From Phragmites australis (taxonomy: Eukaryota > Streptophyta > Magnoliopsida > Poales > Poaceae), in the NCBI RefSeq assembly GCF_958298935.1, contig NC_084942.1, positions 16,623,501 to 16,687,500 on the forward strand: a stretch of DNA of 64,000 nt. The letters are read 5' to 3'. A model generated the notes under the pieces. That model did no database searches, was not told where the DNA came from, and was given only the letters and a program-made list of their open reading frames with translations. This document shows positions 1 through 12,080 of this stretch, piece by piece (within the stretch, counting starts at the first letter, position 1; each line of letters starts with the position of its first letter). The position numbers and the translations under genes are program-made.

Positions 1-1502
1 GAGGATTAACTCCTGTCGTAGGGATCCCGAGAGACCCCTTTTTAGAGATTCGGCCGGGGGGATGATCCTGAATAAGTTCGCCGGAGAAATGAATGAGAGT
101 AAATGCAACGGCTAGTGGATGGGGATGATGATCTAGTGCAGAAAGAAATAAATGCACCGGAAATTTAGACAGGTTCGGACCGCACGGGGGCGTAATACCC
201 TACTCCTGTGTGGATGTACTAACTGCCCTGAGGAAGTCCTCAAGGGTGTGCTGGTTACAAGAATATTGTGTCTAACTAAGAGCTTGAGGCTCCTTGTTCT
301 TGGGCAGGGACTATGATTCGGCTCTTGGTGCTTCTGTGTTCGATGCTTGCGGTCTCTTCTTGGTTGATTCTTTCTTTGTCTGTCTCCGGGCCCCCCTTCC
401 TTCTTGGGTGTGCCAACTCTTTTATGCACTCGCCGGCTGAGGCATGCCCCGAACGGGAAGGAGGGGGCACAAGTTCCAAGATGCCATGACTGGGAAAGGC
501 GTCATCATTTCTTCTGGGTGAAGTGACCGGGGGTGGAAAACGCGGCGCACGCCCGGTCACCTATCACCATAAACGCCCTGGCAACGGACGCTGTAGAGAG
601 GGCCCACCGGGCAGCCACAGAGCAACCCGGCGTGCCTGCCCTGTCTTGTTCCTCTGCCACAGCAGGGTGGCGGACGGAATGCCTTGATCCTGGCGATGTT
701 ATCCCGAGACACACCGGATGATACGGGACGGGACCCGTGCAATTAATGGCCCCACGCCTCTCTACCAAAGCATGGCAGGGACTGATACTGTGGCGGGAGC
801 AGTTGGGGATGTCAGGCCGCGCAAGCTCATTAAATGCGGCCTCGGACCTCTGACTGGTTGACACCTCATCGGCGGGCCCCTCGGGGGCCCTTCTGGGTCG
901 TCGGGGCACCGAGCGCTCGGGGGTACTGTTCACCTCCCCGAGCACTCTCTCCCGAGAATGCCTACCCTTGCCCTCGGGGTACCGGGTGCTCGGGGGCACT
1001 GTTTACCTCCCCGAGCACTTTCTCCCGAGCACTCTTGCACGAACCTTCGGGGAACTGAGTGCTCGGGGGCTGCCACGTGTAACCCCGAGCACTTTTGCAC
1101 AGATCTTTCGGGGAACCGAGAGCCCGGGGGCTGCCACGCGCAGCCCTGAGCACTCTCTCCCGAGCACTTTCACACTGACCCTCGGGGAACCGGGCGCTCG
1201 GGGGCTGCCGCACGCAGCCCCCGAGCACTCTTTCCCGGAACTTAGCTCTTCTGATCGTCGGGGGACTAGGGTGCTCGGGGGTGACCGAGCACCTCCCCGA
1301 GTACTTTCTTCCCGGTACTTAGACTCTGTGGATCATCGGGGAACTGGGGTGCTCGGGAACCAGGGACTGTGGCCCTGAGCACCTTCTCCCGGAACTTGGA
1401 CTTTCCTCACCCCACAGGAGGGACCTCGCGGGATGGTGATACGTGGCGGACGGCTGGCCTGGCCTCGGGACTCAGGGACCCTCGGTTCCAGATACACCGA
1501 CA
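1..1502 (-). repeat. LTR-like repeat, copy 1 (cut by window edge)
   Basis: This segment aligns along its whole length with the element at 4460-5924, so it is a second member of the same roughly 1.5-kb family. The window begins about five bases inside its left end. Its right end reads GATACACCGACA, matching GATACATTGACA in the other copy. Read on the minus strand the element starts TGTC, as an LTR would. It contains about seven roughly 70-bp units built on GTGCTCGGGG and CCCCGAGCAC between about 900 and 1400. The ORFs inside it follow these repeats and are not genes. It could be a solo LTR or one LTR of a longer element; the missing left flank prevents a target-duplication test. Confidence 0.75.
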
Positions 1503-2059
1503 GGGGTATACTGCCAGGAACTGTTGAGTGTGTTGGAGGGATTCCTTTTGCGTGGATATCGAAAGTGTCTATTGACGGAGAGAGAAAGATGCGCGGTACT
1601 ATAGAAGAAGGGATAAGGTCACGGACGACTGTTTCCTTATCATTTTATTGCATGTAGTCAGGATGTGTCCAAGATATAGGATATGATGCTTAAAGCTCTG
1701 TCGTATGGTCACTTCGTGTGTAAAGCCCGAGTCATGATAGAGCTGTTATCATTTCATGGTTAAAGATGAGTCATGTGGTCTCTTCATGTCTAAAGTGCGA
1801 ATCACGACAGAGATGCTGTACTACAGTAAGATGTTGTCATTTCATGCTAAAAGCTTAGGCGTGTGGTCACTTTATGTCTAAAGCACCATGTTCTTGTTTG
1901 GAGCCTGTGACGACGATGCCTTTTTAGTCAATGATAAATGATATTTATAGGAACTTGAGTATACATCTGATTGCATCTATTTTGCAAAACAATGTAAAGA
2001 AAGAACATATGTTGCTGCATCTACTCACACATATCCTGACATCGAATTGAATAGAGAGA
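1503..2059. other. Noncoding stretch with imperfect tandem repeats
   Basis: I see no gene here. Between about 1690 and 1890 a unit of roughly 65 bp containing TCATTTCATG, GGTCACTT and GTCTAAAG recurs about three times with substitutions. The bases just right of the LTR-like repeat (GGGGTATACTGCCAGG) could belong to the same element or to its target. Confidence 0.4.
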
Positions 2060-2523
2060 ATGGTGTATCCTCATCCTCTCGATGACCCAATGATCCACCA
2101 CCTCTACACCCCCATTTAGACGTCTACGATAGAGATTTCTACGGAAACTATAATGCTCTTCCTTGCTCGTTTTGGCCGCCATGTCGACATGGAGATGATG
2201 ATGTAGTCCAAGTTTATGAGCACTTCGGTGACGCAGGACGTCGATTCTTCTATTGTCCACATTTCAGAGTAAAAAAAATAATACTCACCTTATTTCCTAT
2301 TTTCGCAACTCCATTTACTTATCTCATCTATAATTTTTTCCATACGAATGATTGTGGGTTCCAGTACTGGATTGACCCGCACATAGAACCATACATTCAA
2401 GAATATATCCGTCACCTTCACGTCATCATCGAGGAACTACAAGACCAATTGCGCCAAGAGAGAGCCAGAGACGTTAGAAGAAGCTATATCCCGCCTTGCA
2501 TGGCAGGTCAGAAGAACAACTGA
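2060..2523 (+). pseudogene. GRF-type zinc-finger protein, decayed
   Basis: Translation gives CRHGDDD, then GRRFFYCPHF, and after an intron-like stretch DCGFQYWID followed by a helical, charged tail (EELQDQLRQERARD) ending at a TGA at 2521-2523. The pattern C-x-H or C-x-C, then G-x-RF-x-C, then W-x-D is the plant GRF zinc finger with its usual C-terminal coiled-coil. Proteins of this type are very often carried by MULE and CACTA transposons in grasses. The candidate start at 2060 is separated from the finger by a frameshift, so I call it a pseudogene. It converges on the MULE transposase on the other strand, so the two might once have belonged to a two-gene element. That link is inference. Confidence 0.6.
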
Positions 2524-2993
2524 GAGTAATATCGATATGATCTTGTGGTAGGCACATGATTTAATTTTGTATTTGACATGTACTATTTTTAATTCCCTAA
2601 GACATGTAAGGTGAAGCGCCAGTACACCACAAGGGGTATCGTATACGCCATCGTACGTTCGATTGACATGTTTTTCATGCCACTATTATGAAATGGTTGT
2701 TGTACGAGTAGTTTGAAGAAAGATATTATGACAGTAACAATAATCAGAGCTGCTTGAAGAAAAATATTATTCCATTGTTATGAAATGATCTTTATTTATA
2801 GGAACTGAACAAGTAAATATCCAACATATAACATGACATAATAGATTGTTTAAATCATACATAAATATGTGAACAAATCACAACCTAACACATTACCACC
2901 TCGCACATAGTGACAGCCTCAGTACTAAAACAGTAAAGTACAATATTATGCATATGAATATTTATCATACCACAAATTACAACATTAATTGAT
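2524..2993. other. AT-rich spacer
   Basis: This is AT-rich DNA between two converging transposon genes. A short duplicated phrase (TTTGAAGAAAGATATTAT and CTTGAAGAAAAATATTAT) occurs near 2710-2770. I see nothing else. Confidence 0.4.
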
Positions 2994-5900
2994 CTAAATG
3001 AGCCCACGAAGCCAACGACCGATGACCCCAAGGACGCTTTCATCTGCACCAGACCCGGAAGGACCTTCTTTGGCAGGGTTCACACTTGGGATACCAATGG
3101 TGCATTTCTTGTAAGTGTGCCCTGTTCTGTTGCACTTGCTCCACAATTTCACGCGACATCCAGCTTCTGCTTCATCCATATCATTATGGAGCCTCGTAGT
3201 CCTGCATCGTCCTTTCTTCTGCTTCATCTTGTCGGGATTAGGAATGAACACATAATTGGGTTCAGGTTCCTTCGTGAAAGAACCATAAATCTCGAAATCG
3301 TAGACCTCATGGTTCCAAGTGTTAAACAAAGCTTCCTTCTTGAAGTAGTCAGAAATGTACCTCCTAGTCCTCATACCCGCACAGCACACGCGGCAATCAC
3401 ATGGGAGCATGGCTTCTACAGTAGCATCGGCTTGTAGTAGGTGCAAACACATCTGCCATCAAAGATGGTGCACTCGTGGATAACTCTCTCACGCTCGCCT
3501 CCTCTCCTTCCTTTGTCTCTACATAGAATTTCGTATATGTACTGTATAGTTCCCATAATTTTTACCTAGTGCATCTTTGCTTTCTCCGCTTTGTCTTCCA
3601 TGTACTTAGTCATCTTCGTCCCATAAATTATACTAGCATTATTTAGCATCGTGTGCACTACTACATAGCGGTCCTTGAAATACTTGCATGTCCCTTGAAG
3701 TATGAACTCTACAATCTCCACCAGTGGTAACCCTCACACACCTTTCATCACCCAGCTATAAACCCCTGCTAAATTTGTAGTCATAATACCGTACCTAGCC
3801 CCATTTATGTCGTAGAGAAGAACCCACTTCTCCTTCGACTTATTCTCAATCCACTCGCTAAATGACCTGGTAGATGACCCGGCCCTCCACATGATGCCAA
3901 CTTCATTGTCCTTTGGTAGAGACTTAAGAGGTACTGGTTCGTCCTCCGGCCCCCTCATGGGCCTCCCTGCACGCTCATGTGTTTGCTTTTTGTCAGTTCA
4001 TCCAGTATCTTCCAAAGAGCATCAAACTTCCGTTACCGATTCCGATCGCACAACCACTTGAACACGTTCATGAGGTTCTTGTTCTTGAATTGGCAGAAGA
4101 ATTTTGCACCCAAATGCCTCATGCACCACCTACTCTACAAATTTGGCTACACAGGTCCAATCAAGCCCTCGTCCGTTCCATTTTGCAGATCCAGAATTGC
4201 CTTGAGCATCCCAGCACGCCTGTCATGTATAATGCATATGTTCGACCGACCACTAATAATTATCATCCTCACACGATACAAAAACAAATACCAACTGTTG
4301 TTGTTCTCACCCTCCACAAATGCGAAGGCCAACGGTAGAACTTGATTGTTCCCATCGACCCCAATAGCAGTTAGGATCTGTCCCCGTGAACTTGCCGGTA
4401 AGGAAAGTGTCGTCGATGCACAAAATAGGCTGACAATGCTTGAAAGCTTCGATACATGCTATCGGAGGATTAACTCCTGTCGCAGGGATCCCGAGAGACC
4501 CCTTTTTAAAGATTCGGCCGGGGGATGATCCTGAATAAGTTCGTCGGAGAAATAAATGGAAGTGGAAGTAAATGCAACGGCCGGTGGTGGGGGATGATCG
4601 ACCTAGTGCAAAGGGAAGTAAATGCACCGGAGTTTAGACAGGTTCGGGCCGCACGGGGGCGTAATACCCTACTCCTGTATGGATGCAATAACTTACCCTG
4701 AGGGAGATCCCTCAGGGATATATCTGGTTACAAGAATATATTATCTAACTAAGAGCTTGAGGCTCCTTGTTCTAGCTCTGCTCAGGCTTGCTTGCGATGT
4801 TTTTCGTCTGAGTGTGGCACGGTCGACTGCTTGGGCTTGTCTTTTTTCCAATTGTTCTCTCCTCCGATGTTTCGATGTCTTTTCTCTCTGTATGCCGATC
4901 CTTTTATGCACTCACCGGCCGCGACATACCCCGAACGGGAAGGAAGGGGCACAAGTTTCAAGACGCCACGACTGAGAAAGGCGTCATCATTTCCTCTGGG
5001 TGAAGTGACAGGGGCGGTGGAAAAATACGGCGCGCGTCCGATCACTCGTCACTGTGGACGCCCTGGCGACGGGCGCTGTTGAGAGGGCCCACCGAGCAGC
5101 CACAGAGGCACCCGGCGTGCCCGCCCTGTCTTGTTCCTCTGCCACGGCAGAGCGGCAGGCGGAACGCCTTGATCCTGGCAACGTTATCCCGAGATACACC
5201 GGATGATACGGGACGGGACCCGCACAATTAATGGCCCCACGTCTCTCTGCCAAAGCATGGCAGGGACTGACACTGCGGTGGGAGCAGTTGGGGATGTCAG
5301 GCCGCGCACGCCCATTAAATGCGGCCTCGGACCTCTGACTGGTTGACACCTCATTAGCGGGCCTCTCGGGGGCCCTTCTGGGTCGTCGGGGCACCGAGTG
5401 CTCGGGGCTACTGTTCACCTCCCCGAGCACCCTCTCCCGAGAATGGATACCCTTGCGCTCGGGGTACCGGGCGCTCGGGGGCACTGTTTACCTCCCCGAG
5501 CACTCTCTCCCGAGCACTCTCGCACGAACCTTCGGGGAACCGAATGCTCGGGGGCTGTCACGTGCAACCCGAGCACTCTCTCCCGAGCACTTTTGCACTG
5601 ACCCTCGGGGAACCGGGCGCTCGGGGGCTGCCGCACGTAGCCCCGAGCGCTCTCTCCCGGAACTTAACTCTTCTGATCGTCGGGGGACTAGGGTGCTCGG
5701 GGGCGACCGGGCACCTCCCCGAGTACTTTCTTCCCGGTACTTGGGCTCTGCGGGTCATCGGGGAACTGGGGTGCTCGGGGACCAGAGGCTGTGACCCCGA
5801 GCACCTTCTCCCAGAACTTAGATTTTCCTCATCCCGTAGGAGGGATCTTGTGGGATGGTGACACGTGGCGGACGGCTGGCCTGGCCTCGGGACTCAGGGA

Positions 5901-6654
5901 CCCCCGGTTCCTGATACATTGACACATGCCCCAATGCGAAGAAACGTTACTTTAGAACGTACTTGCTAGGTTTGGACAGCAATGGGTACTTATCAATATC
6001 GTAATGCGTCCCTAAATTCCTTCGAGTAATGATCTGCAGTAAATGTGGCATATTCTCATATGACGCTTCATAGGTCTTGAACCTCATCTCGATTGCCTTC
6101 CTCTTCGCCATCCATGCCTTGTTGTAGCTAATAGTGTACTTGTACTCCTTCTCAATTTGCCTGATTATGGACCCTGATTTGTAGTACAGGTTATTCACAA
6201 TTTGGGCGTACATCATATTGGTGACAAAGGACAAGGTTATGTTCCTATTCAATTAGAGAAGGGATTCGTTTCCCCTCGTCTACCTCACCGGTATGTTCAT
6301 TCGAATAATCCGGTAAATGTGCACCATCCGGATCGACATCCTCCTCATACTCTTCCTCAGCACCCTCCTCCTCCGTGTACCCCCACCCTGTATCTCCTTA
6401 ACTGCATCCTTATTCTTCCATTGCATAAGCAACATAGGAGGTCAACCTCTGTGCACAGCATCCTGCAGGTACCTCTTTCACACTTCATCTTCCCAGAGCG
6501 GGAACACCTCCCAGTATACACATTCGTTGTAATGGTTGCCCACAATATTAATGGTCATCTCTTGAATCTTGAGGTCTATTTTGAAACCCCGCATCAACCA
6601 GGCATACAAGTGTCTGATACTTTCGTGCATAGGTCTGGAGATACTCTTGTCCAT
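2994..6654 (-). pseudogene. MULE (Mutator-like) transposase, split by a solo LTR
   Basis: Minus-strand fragments appear in the family order. N-terminal part (6300-6654): begins MDKSISRP. Next (5947-6252): NRNITLSFVTNMMY and IEKEYKYTISYNKAWMAKRKAIE. Then ACIEAFKHC and ILCIDDTFLTGKF (about 4390-4460), AFAFVEGENN (4147-4332), KEKWVLLYD and MTTNLAGVYSWVMKGV (3734-3958), and the C-terminal stretch (2994-3452) with a degenerate SWIM-like cysteine region, RRYISDYFKKEALFNTW, KKGRCRTTRL and a CX2C knuckle. The IDDTFLTGK segment holds the first catalytic aspartate of the MURA DDE domain. Frameshifts, an in-frame stop at about 5950 and the 4460-5924 insertion make it non-functional. A segment present in the inverted partial copy (about 9970-10430) is deleted here near 6250. 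Confidence 0.85.
4460..5924 (-). mobile_element. Solo LTR with 5-bp target duplication
   Basis: The element is flanked by CATGC at 4455-4459 and 5925-5929. That duplication sits inside the MULE transposase reading frame, between ...RIGA and ACIEAF, so the insertion point is clear. On the minus strand it begins TGTCAATGTATCAGG and ends CTCCGATA, close to the TG...CA form of LTRs. No internal retrotransposon region is present, which is what unequal recombination between two LTRs leaves. The right half holds about six GC-rich units of roughly 70 bp, against about seven in the copy at 1-1502. The family's autonomous member cannot be named from this window. Confidence 0.8.
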
Positions 6655-7795
6655 TGACTGAACAATACTACCTCTTCTAGACCATATAATATTTCATTGT
6701 CCCTATAAAAAAAATCCTAAACTGTCACATATCCGACATACCTGGCAAGCATCAACAAAAACCCTAAAATTATTGCAACAAAATATAAATAATTATGTAA
6801 AACTACATCTACAATATAAAATTCATTACAAACATAACCTAATATGTAATCTATACTACAACAAAATATTCCCGGACCGTACATCAAACACCTCTAAATA
6901 CTACATCTAACACATCAGTTATGGCTACACTATGTCTAGAACTTATATTTAATACCTAACATATGTCTAAATACTACATGTAATTGCTAAAATATGCGTA
7001 TAAATATGATCTAAATGCTGTATATCAAACTCTAATTCTAAAACCAGATCTACATTCTAACCTATGTCTAGTGGCTATCCCATCAGATTTGTAAAAAAAA
7101 TCTAGCATCTAGCATCTAACCTATGTCAAAACCTAGCACTAATGACTATCCTACCGGGTTTATAAATAAATCAGAGAAAAAACATACCTTTTCCCTCGGA
7201 TAGGGCTTCACCACACAATTTTCCCCTCTCCCCTCCCCTCCTCTCATCTCCTCTCTTCTTGACTCAGTGGGAACAAATGAGGTGTGATGCCAGCAAGGCC
7301 GGCCACGCCGGTTTGAATACCAAAAAGTTCTCGCCCCCTCAACGGATGAGACCTTTTGGGTGGGTTTGTGCGGTGGAGACGTCACGAAGATCTCGCCTGA
7401 CGGGCGAGAACTTGATCTCGTCTGATGAACGAGCGAGATGTTCCTCTATCTGGTTATTTAATTCGTTGACCGCCAGGGCCCACAAAATCCTACCCGTTCA
7501 ACGAGCGAGATCTTGTTCTCGCCCGTTGAACGGGCGATGGTAGGTTAGACTTGTGATTTTTTGAAACGGCTGTTTATTTTGAAAACATTAAGAAATAAAA
7601 ATATATAAAAAAATCCTATATTTCAAGGCCATGAGCTAAAGTCTGGGCAACTTGGGATTGCTTCTGCGCCTGGATAATGCATGACTAGCAGAACTTAGTG
7701 GTTGTGCTGGGGTGTTAGGCTAGCGGTTCTCCACTCGTTCCGGTCGATCTTAGGATTTCTTACCTTCCCGCCTAGGCTAGCTCCCACACTAGGTG
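6255..7795. repeat. Left arm of a large imperfect palindrome
   Basis: This stretch is inverted relative to 8425-9970. Matching landmarks are CCTACCGGGTTTATAAATAAAT against ATTTATTTATAAACCCGGTAGG, the polypyrimidine tract near 7220 against the polypurine tract near 8965, GAACGGGCGA hairpins near 7520 and 8700, and CCCGCCTAGGCTAGCTCCC against its complement near 8428. It contains the 5' end and upstream region of the MULE transposase that reads leftward. The ORFs at 7146-7543 show no recognisable domain and I treat them as chance. Confidence 0.8.
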
Positions 7796-8424
7796 TGAGT
7801 TATCACATGATTAATCCTGAGCAGGTGCACATACGTGTACGTGTTTAGTTGGACTACGCGTTTCTTGCGCACCGACGGCCAAGGGCCGTCCAATCTCTTC
7901 CTTAGCATGTTTGAGAGATGCACATGGGTGGTTGAGTGTGGGATGCATAGGTAGTGTTCGTTCTGGTTGTACCCTTCGAAAAGGAAACAAGCCTAAAAAA
8001 CAGAACTCAGAAAATAACAACCGAAATGACAGAAACAAGGATTCCATAAAAAGAACAGCATCCTAACAAAAGAAAGTCTGTGTACTGTGGATCATATTTG
8101 GTATCTCATGTGCTGAATACACTTGATTTTTGGACATGAGATGCCGAATATGGTTCACAGTACTATATTCGGTACCTCTGTCGAATATAGTGAGGTCGGT
8201 CTATATTCGGCACCTCGTACCGAAAAATGGTTTTCGGTAAATGAGGTGTCCAATATGTATCCTAGAATTGTAAATATGATGATATATTATCTATTTTGGT
8301 AAATACAATTGTATATGTTGTTTATTTTTGAATTTTTGCCGATGATTGGGCTCACAATGTATTGCTATATTTTAGTCCAGCCCATTTAGTTTGCTGTAGT
8401 TTCTGTAACATATGCTTCTGGATT
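7796..8424. other. Centre of the palindrome
   Basis: This is a non-palindromic spacer between the two arms. At 8095-8345 it holds a block with recurring TATTCGGCACCTC and a hairpin around GGTAAATGAGGTG, and a direct copy of that block lies at 10940-11200. I see no gene; ORFs here lack any family signature. Confidence 0.6.
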
Positions 8425-9970
8425 GGCGTGGGAGCTAGCCTAGGCGGGAAGGTAAGAAATCCTAAGATCGACCGGAACGAATGGAGAACCGCTTCCCTAA
8501 GACCCCAGCACAACCACTAAGTTCTGCTAGTCATGCATTATCCAAGGGCAGAAGCAGGCCCAAGCTGTCCAGACTTCAGCTCATGGCCTTGAAATATAGA
8601 TTTTTTATATATTTTATTTCTTTGATATTTTCAAGAATACACGTCCATTTCAAAAAATCGCAGGTCTAACATACCGTCGTCCGTTCAACATGCGAGAATA
8701 AGATCTCGCTCGTTGAACGGACGGGATTTTGTGGGCCCCGAGAGTCACTGAATTAAATAACCAGAGAGAGAAAGATCTCGCCTGTTCATTAGATGAGATC
8801 AAGTTCTCGTCCGCTGAACGAGCAAGATCTTTATGACATCTCCATCGTGCGGGCCCACCCAAAAGGTCCCGCAGGGGCAAGACCTTTTGGGTATTTAAAC
8901 CAGTGTGGCCGGTCCTGCTTGCATCACACCTCATTTGTTCCCACTAAGTCGAGAGGAGATGAGATGAGAGGAGGGGAGGGGAGGGGAGAGGGGGAAATTG
9001 TGCGGTGAAGCCTTGCCAGAGAAAAAAGGTATGTTTTTTTCTTCGATTTATTTATAAACCCGGTAGGATAATCAGTAGTGCTAGGTTTTGACATAGGTTT
9101 GATGTGAGATCTAGAAGTTTTTTACAAATATAGTAGGATAGCTACTAGTCATAGGTTAGAATGTAGATCTAGTTTTAGAATTAGGGTTTGATATAGTTTA
9201 GCAATTAGATCATATTTATATGTATATTCTAGTAATTAGATGTAGTATTTAGACATATGTTAGGTATTATATGTATGTTTTAGATATAGTATAGTCATAA
9301 CTGAAGTGGTAGATGTAGGATTTAGAGCTGTTTGATGTACGGTTCGAGAATATTTTGTTGCAGTATAGATTACATGTTGAGCTATATTTGTAATCAATTT
9401 TCTATTGCAGATGTAGTTTTAAATAATTATTTATTTTCTGTTGCAATAATATTAGAGTTTTTGTCAATGGTTGCCAGGTATGTCGGATATGTGGTAGTTT
9501 AGGATTTTTTTTATAGGGACAGGAAATATTATATGGTCCGAAAGGGGTAGTATTATTTGTATTTCAGTCAATGGACAAGAGTATCTCTAGACCTATGCAC
9601 GAAAGTGTCAAATACTTATATGCCTGATTGATGCGGGGTTTCAAAATAGACCTCGAGATTCAAGAGATGACCATTAACATTGTTGACAACCATTACAAAG
9701 AAGGTGTGTACTGGGAAGTGTTCCCTCTCTATGAAGATGAAATGTGGAAGAAGTACCTGCATGATATTGTGCACAAAGGTTGACCTCCTATGTTGCTTGT
9801 GTAATGGTAGAATAAGGAGACAGTTAAGGAGATATAGGGTGGGGGTACACGTAGGAGGAGGGTGTCGAGGAAGAGTATGAGGAGGATGTCGATCCAGATA
9901 GTGCACATTCACCCGATTATTCAAATGAATCTACCATTGAGGCAGACGATGGGGAATGAATCCCTTCTCT
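8425..9970. repeat. Right arm of the large imperfect palindrome
   Basis: This is the inverted partner of 6255-7795 and contains the upstream region and first coding part of a second MULE transposase reading rightward. Indels and substitutions are scattered throughout, so the duplication is not recent. Confidence 0.8.
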
Positions 9971-10545
9971 AATTAAATAGATGGACCAGGATGATCATGA
10001 GCTTGAAAAATCACCTGAGTATGACATCTCGGATGATGAGAACGATGCTTCAGTTCCCACGGACTGGGATAATCCTAACTTTAACAACCTTGTGGTGAAT
10101 GAAGGAAATCAAGTGGCCTAGGAGTATACGCTGAATGAGGTGACTCAAGGTGCTAGGTATCCTACCAGTCAGGTCATGAAGTATGTTGCGACTTGATTAT
10201 TTTAAGACCAACCCACTTCCTATCTAGGATTTTTTTACCTCTTTGACGACAGTTTTATATTGTCAAGTCAAGCAAGCTATGACTATGATGTCAAGTGTGC
10301 GAATGAGAGTTACCCGTGATGAGTGCATAGCTTCAAGAGGAAGTGGGCTGACTATTGGGAGATGTTGATTGTGGTCGAGCACATTTGCATGATGGACGAA
10401 CTTGAGCCCAGCCATAGGAACATAACCTCATCCTTTGTCACCAATGTGATGTATGCCTAAATTATGAATAACCTGAACTACGAATCAGGATCCATAATTA
10501 GATAAATTGAGTAGGAGTACAAGTACACCATCCATTCGATTACAT
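9571..10545 (+). pseudogene. MULE transposase 5' fragment (inverted copy)
   Basis: The plus strand starts with MDKSISRPMHES and runs through FKIDLEIQEMTINIV, HYKEGVYWEVFPLYEDE and, further on, DELEPSHRNITSSFVTNVMYA and a degraded form of the IIRQIEKEYKYT segment. These are N-terminal parts of the MULE transposase at 2994-6654, in the opposite orientation. Stops (for example near 9782 and 10195) break the frame. Homology stops at about 10545, well before the DDE domain. It retains about 450 bp that the left copy has lost, so neither copy derives simply from the other in its present state. Confidence 0.75.
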
Positions 10546-11340
10546 TTAATATAATTTATCAAATGTATCGAATGGATTAAATAATCTACTTACTCTAATT
10601 ACTACTACTAATCTAAGTACTAATTACCTACATAATCTAAATACTTACTATAACTAATCTCATGCTGCTGCTCCTCCTCTCCCCGCGGTGTTGCTCCCCC
10701 TCTCCTGAGCTCTGCTGCTCACCTCTGCTGCTCCTCGCCTCTGCTCCTCGCCAGAGCTCCACTGTTTTCCTCTGCTGTTCCTCCTCACTCCTCACTTTAT
10801 AGCGGGTAGCACGCGACACAATTAGCACAAAATCCAGCACCACCCAAACCAGCCATGCCAAAACAACCGATCGACGTGACGTAACGTGACAATGAGGCAA
10901 CACAATGCGACCACATAGAATCCAGGCCATTTTCGACAAGTGAGGTGCCGTTTATAGCACTAAATACACTTGATTTTCGGCACATGAAGTAATAAATATG
11001 GTCTATAGTGCTATATTCGGCACCTCGTGTGCTAAATACGGTGGAGCCGACCTATATTCGGCACATCATTTACCGTAAAACGGCTTTCGGTAAATGAGGT
11101 GCCTAATATGCATGCTAGAATTGTAAATGCGATGATATGTTGTCTATTTTGGCAAATACGATTGTATATGTTGTCCACTTTTGGATTTTTGCCCCCAATC
11201 AGCAGCATATGTAGTATGTTTTTTATTTTTATATTTTTAAATAAAAAATTGTAAATATATGTCTCCGTTTTAAAAAATTATAGATCTAAATCCTGTCACC
11301 CTTTGAACGGGTGATAGGTTTTAAAATAAAAAATACTACT
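10546..11340. repeat. TATTCGGCACC-type repeat and flanks
   Basis: A direct repeat of 8095-8345 occupies 10940-11200, including the hairpin CATTTACCG / CGGTAAATG. To its left is a CT-rich low-complexity tract (10665-10790) that produces a spurious minus-strand ORF. At about 11270-11330 a degraded form of the GAACGGGTGA motif from the palindrome arms appears. I find no gene. Confidence 0.55.
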
Positions 11341-11344
11341 TTCT

Positions 11345-11640
11345 AATGCTCTCAAATTTAAAACACTATCTAAATTGTTATAAAAAATTCTAAAAACATT
11401 ATGTGCTATAGAGAATGTTATCATCTAGCTCTCTAAAATTTTTCAAACAAAATATGGCTTGTACAATGAGAAAAAACAAAATTTAGGATTCTAAAAAAAA
11501 CACTATCGAAGTAATTATTTGAGTTGAAATTTATTGAAGAGCTAGATGATAACATTCTCTATACTACATAATTTTTTCAGAATTTTTTATAACTATTTTA
11601 ATAGTGTTTTAAATTTTGATAATATTGGAACACAATATTT
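11345..11640. repeat. Inverted-repeat (hairpin) element
   Basis: Arms at about 11368-11440 and 11541-11615 are reverse complements with few changes: ACACTATCTAAATTGTTATA and GAGAATGTTATCATCTAGCTCT pair with their counterparts around a loop of about 100 bp. The AT-rich content, length near 300 bp and lack of coding sequence fit a MITE. I could not fix a target duplication. Confidence 0.6.
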
Positions 11641-12080
11641 TTATATTTTTAAACATGTTGCCCGTTAGAAAGACAATATGAGTCTAGACCTGTAAAATTT
11701 TAAATTTGGACAATTTTTTATTTAGAAGATTAAAAAAATTCTATGTCACAGACACCACATGAGGGAGATCAAAACGAATTGAATTAGGTTCCAGCATCTT
11801 TAGTTGGGATCGAAATTCTCTGATTTTAGCACGGAAAAGTCATAGATGAAGAGTGAAATGTGAGGGATGGGCAGTACCGTGACTTCATGCATGGTACTGT
11901 AGCAGAAAATACTGTAGCATCATTGTAGCATCAAACCAGATCAGTCCATCTTAAATTCAACGGTTCACATCAATTTAAAGTCACCTGAAGTCAGGGGATC
12001 CATTCCCTTTAGCTGGTGACATTCATTCATTATTAAGCAACCATGTGTCAGAGTGAGACAACCACACGACATCTGAGGCC
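11641..12080. other. Noncoding DNA with TACTGTAGCA repeats
   Basis: The phrase TACTGTAGCA or a close variant occurs three times at about 11890-11930, a motif common in grass MITEs. I see no gene. Homology with the 3' flank of the intact MADS gene begins around 12080. Confidence 0.35.

Noticed and set aside
505..1378. Long overlapping ORFs on both strands in the first LTR-like repeat
   Set aside because: They follow GC-rich tandem repeats, recur in the second copy with shifted frames, and have no domain.
10637..10985. Minus-strand ORFs with a hydrophobic start
   Set aside because: They run through a CT-rich low-complexity tract beside a repeat and have stops in the related block at 8095-8345.
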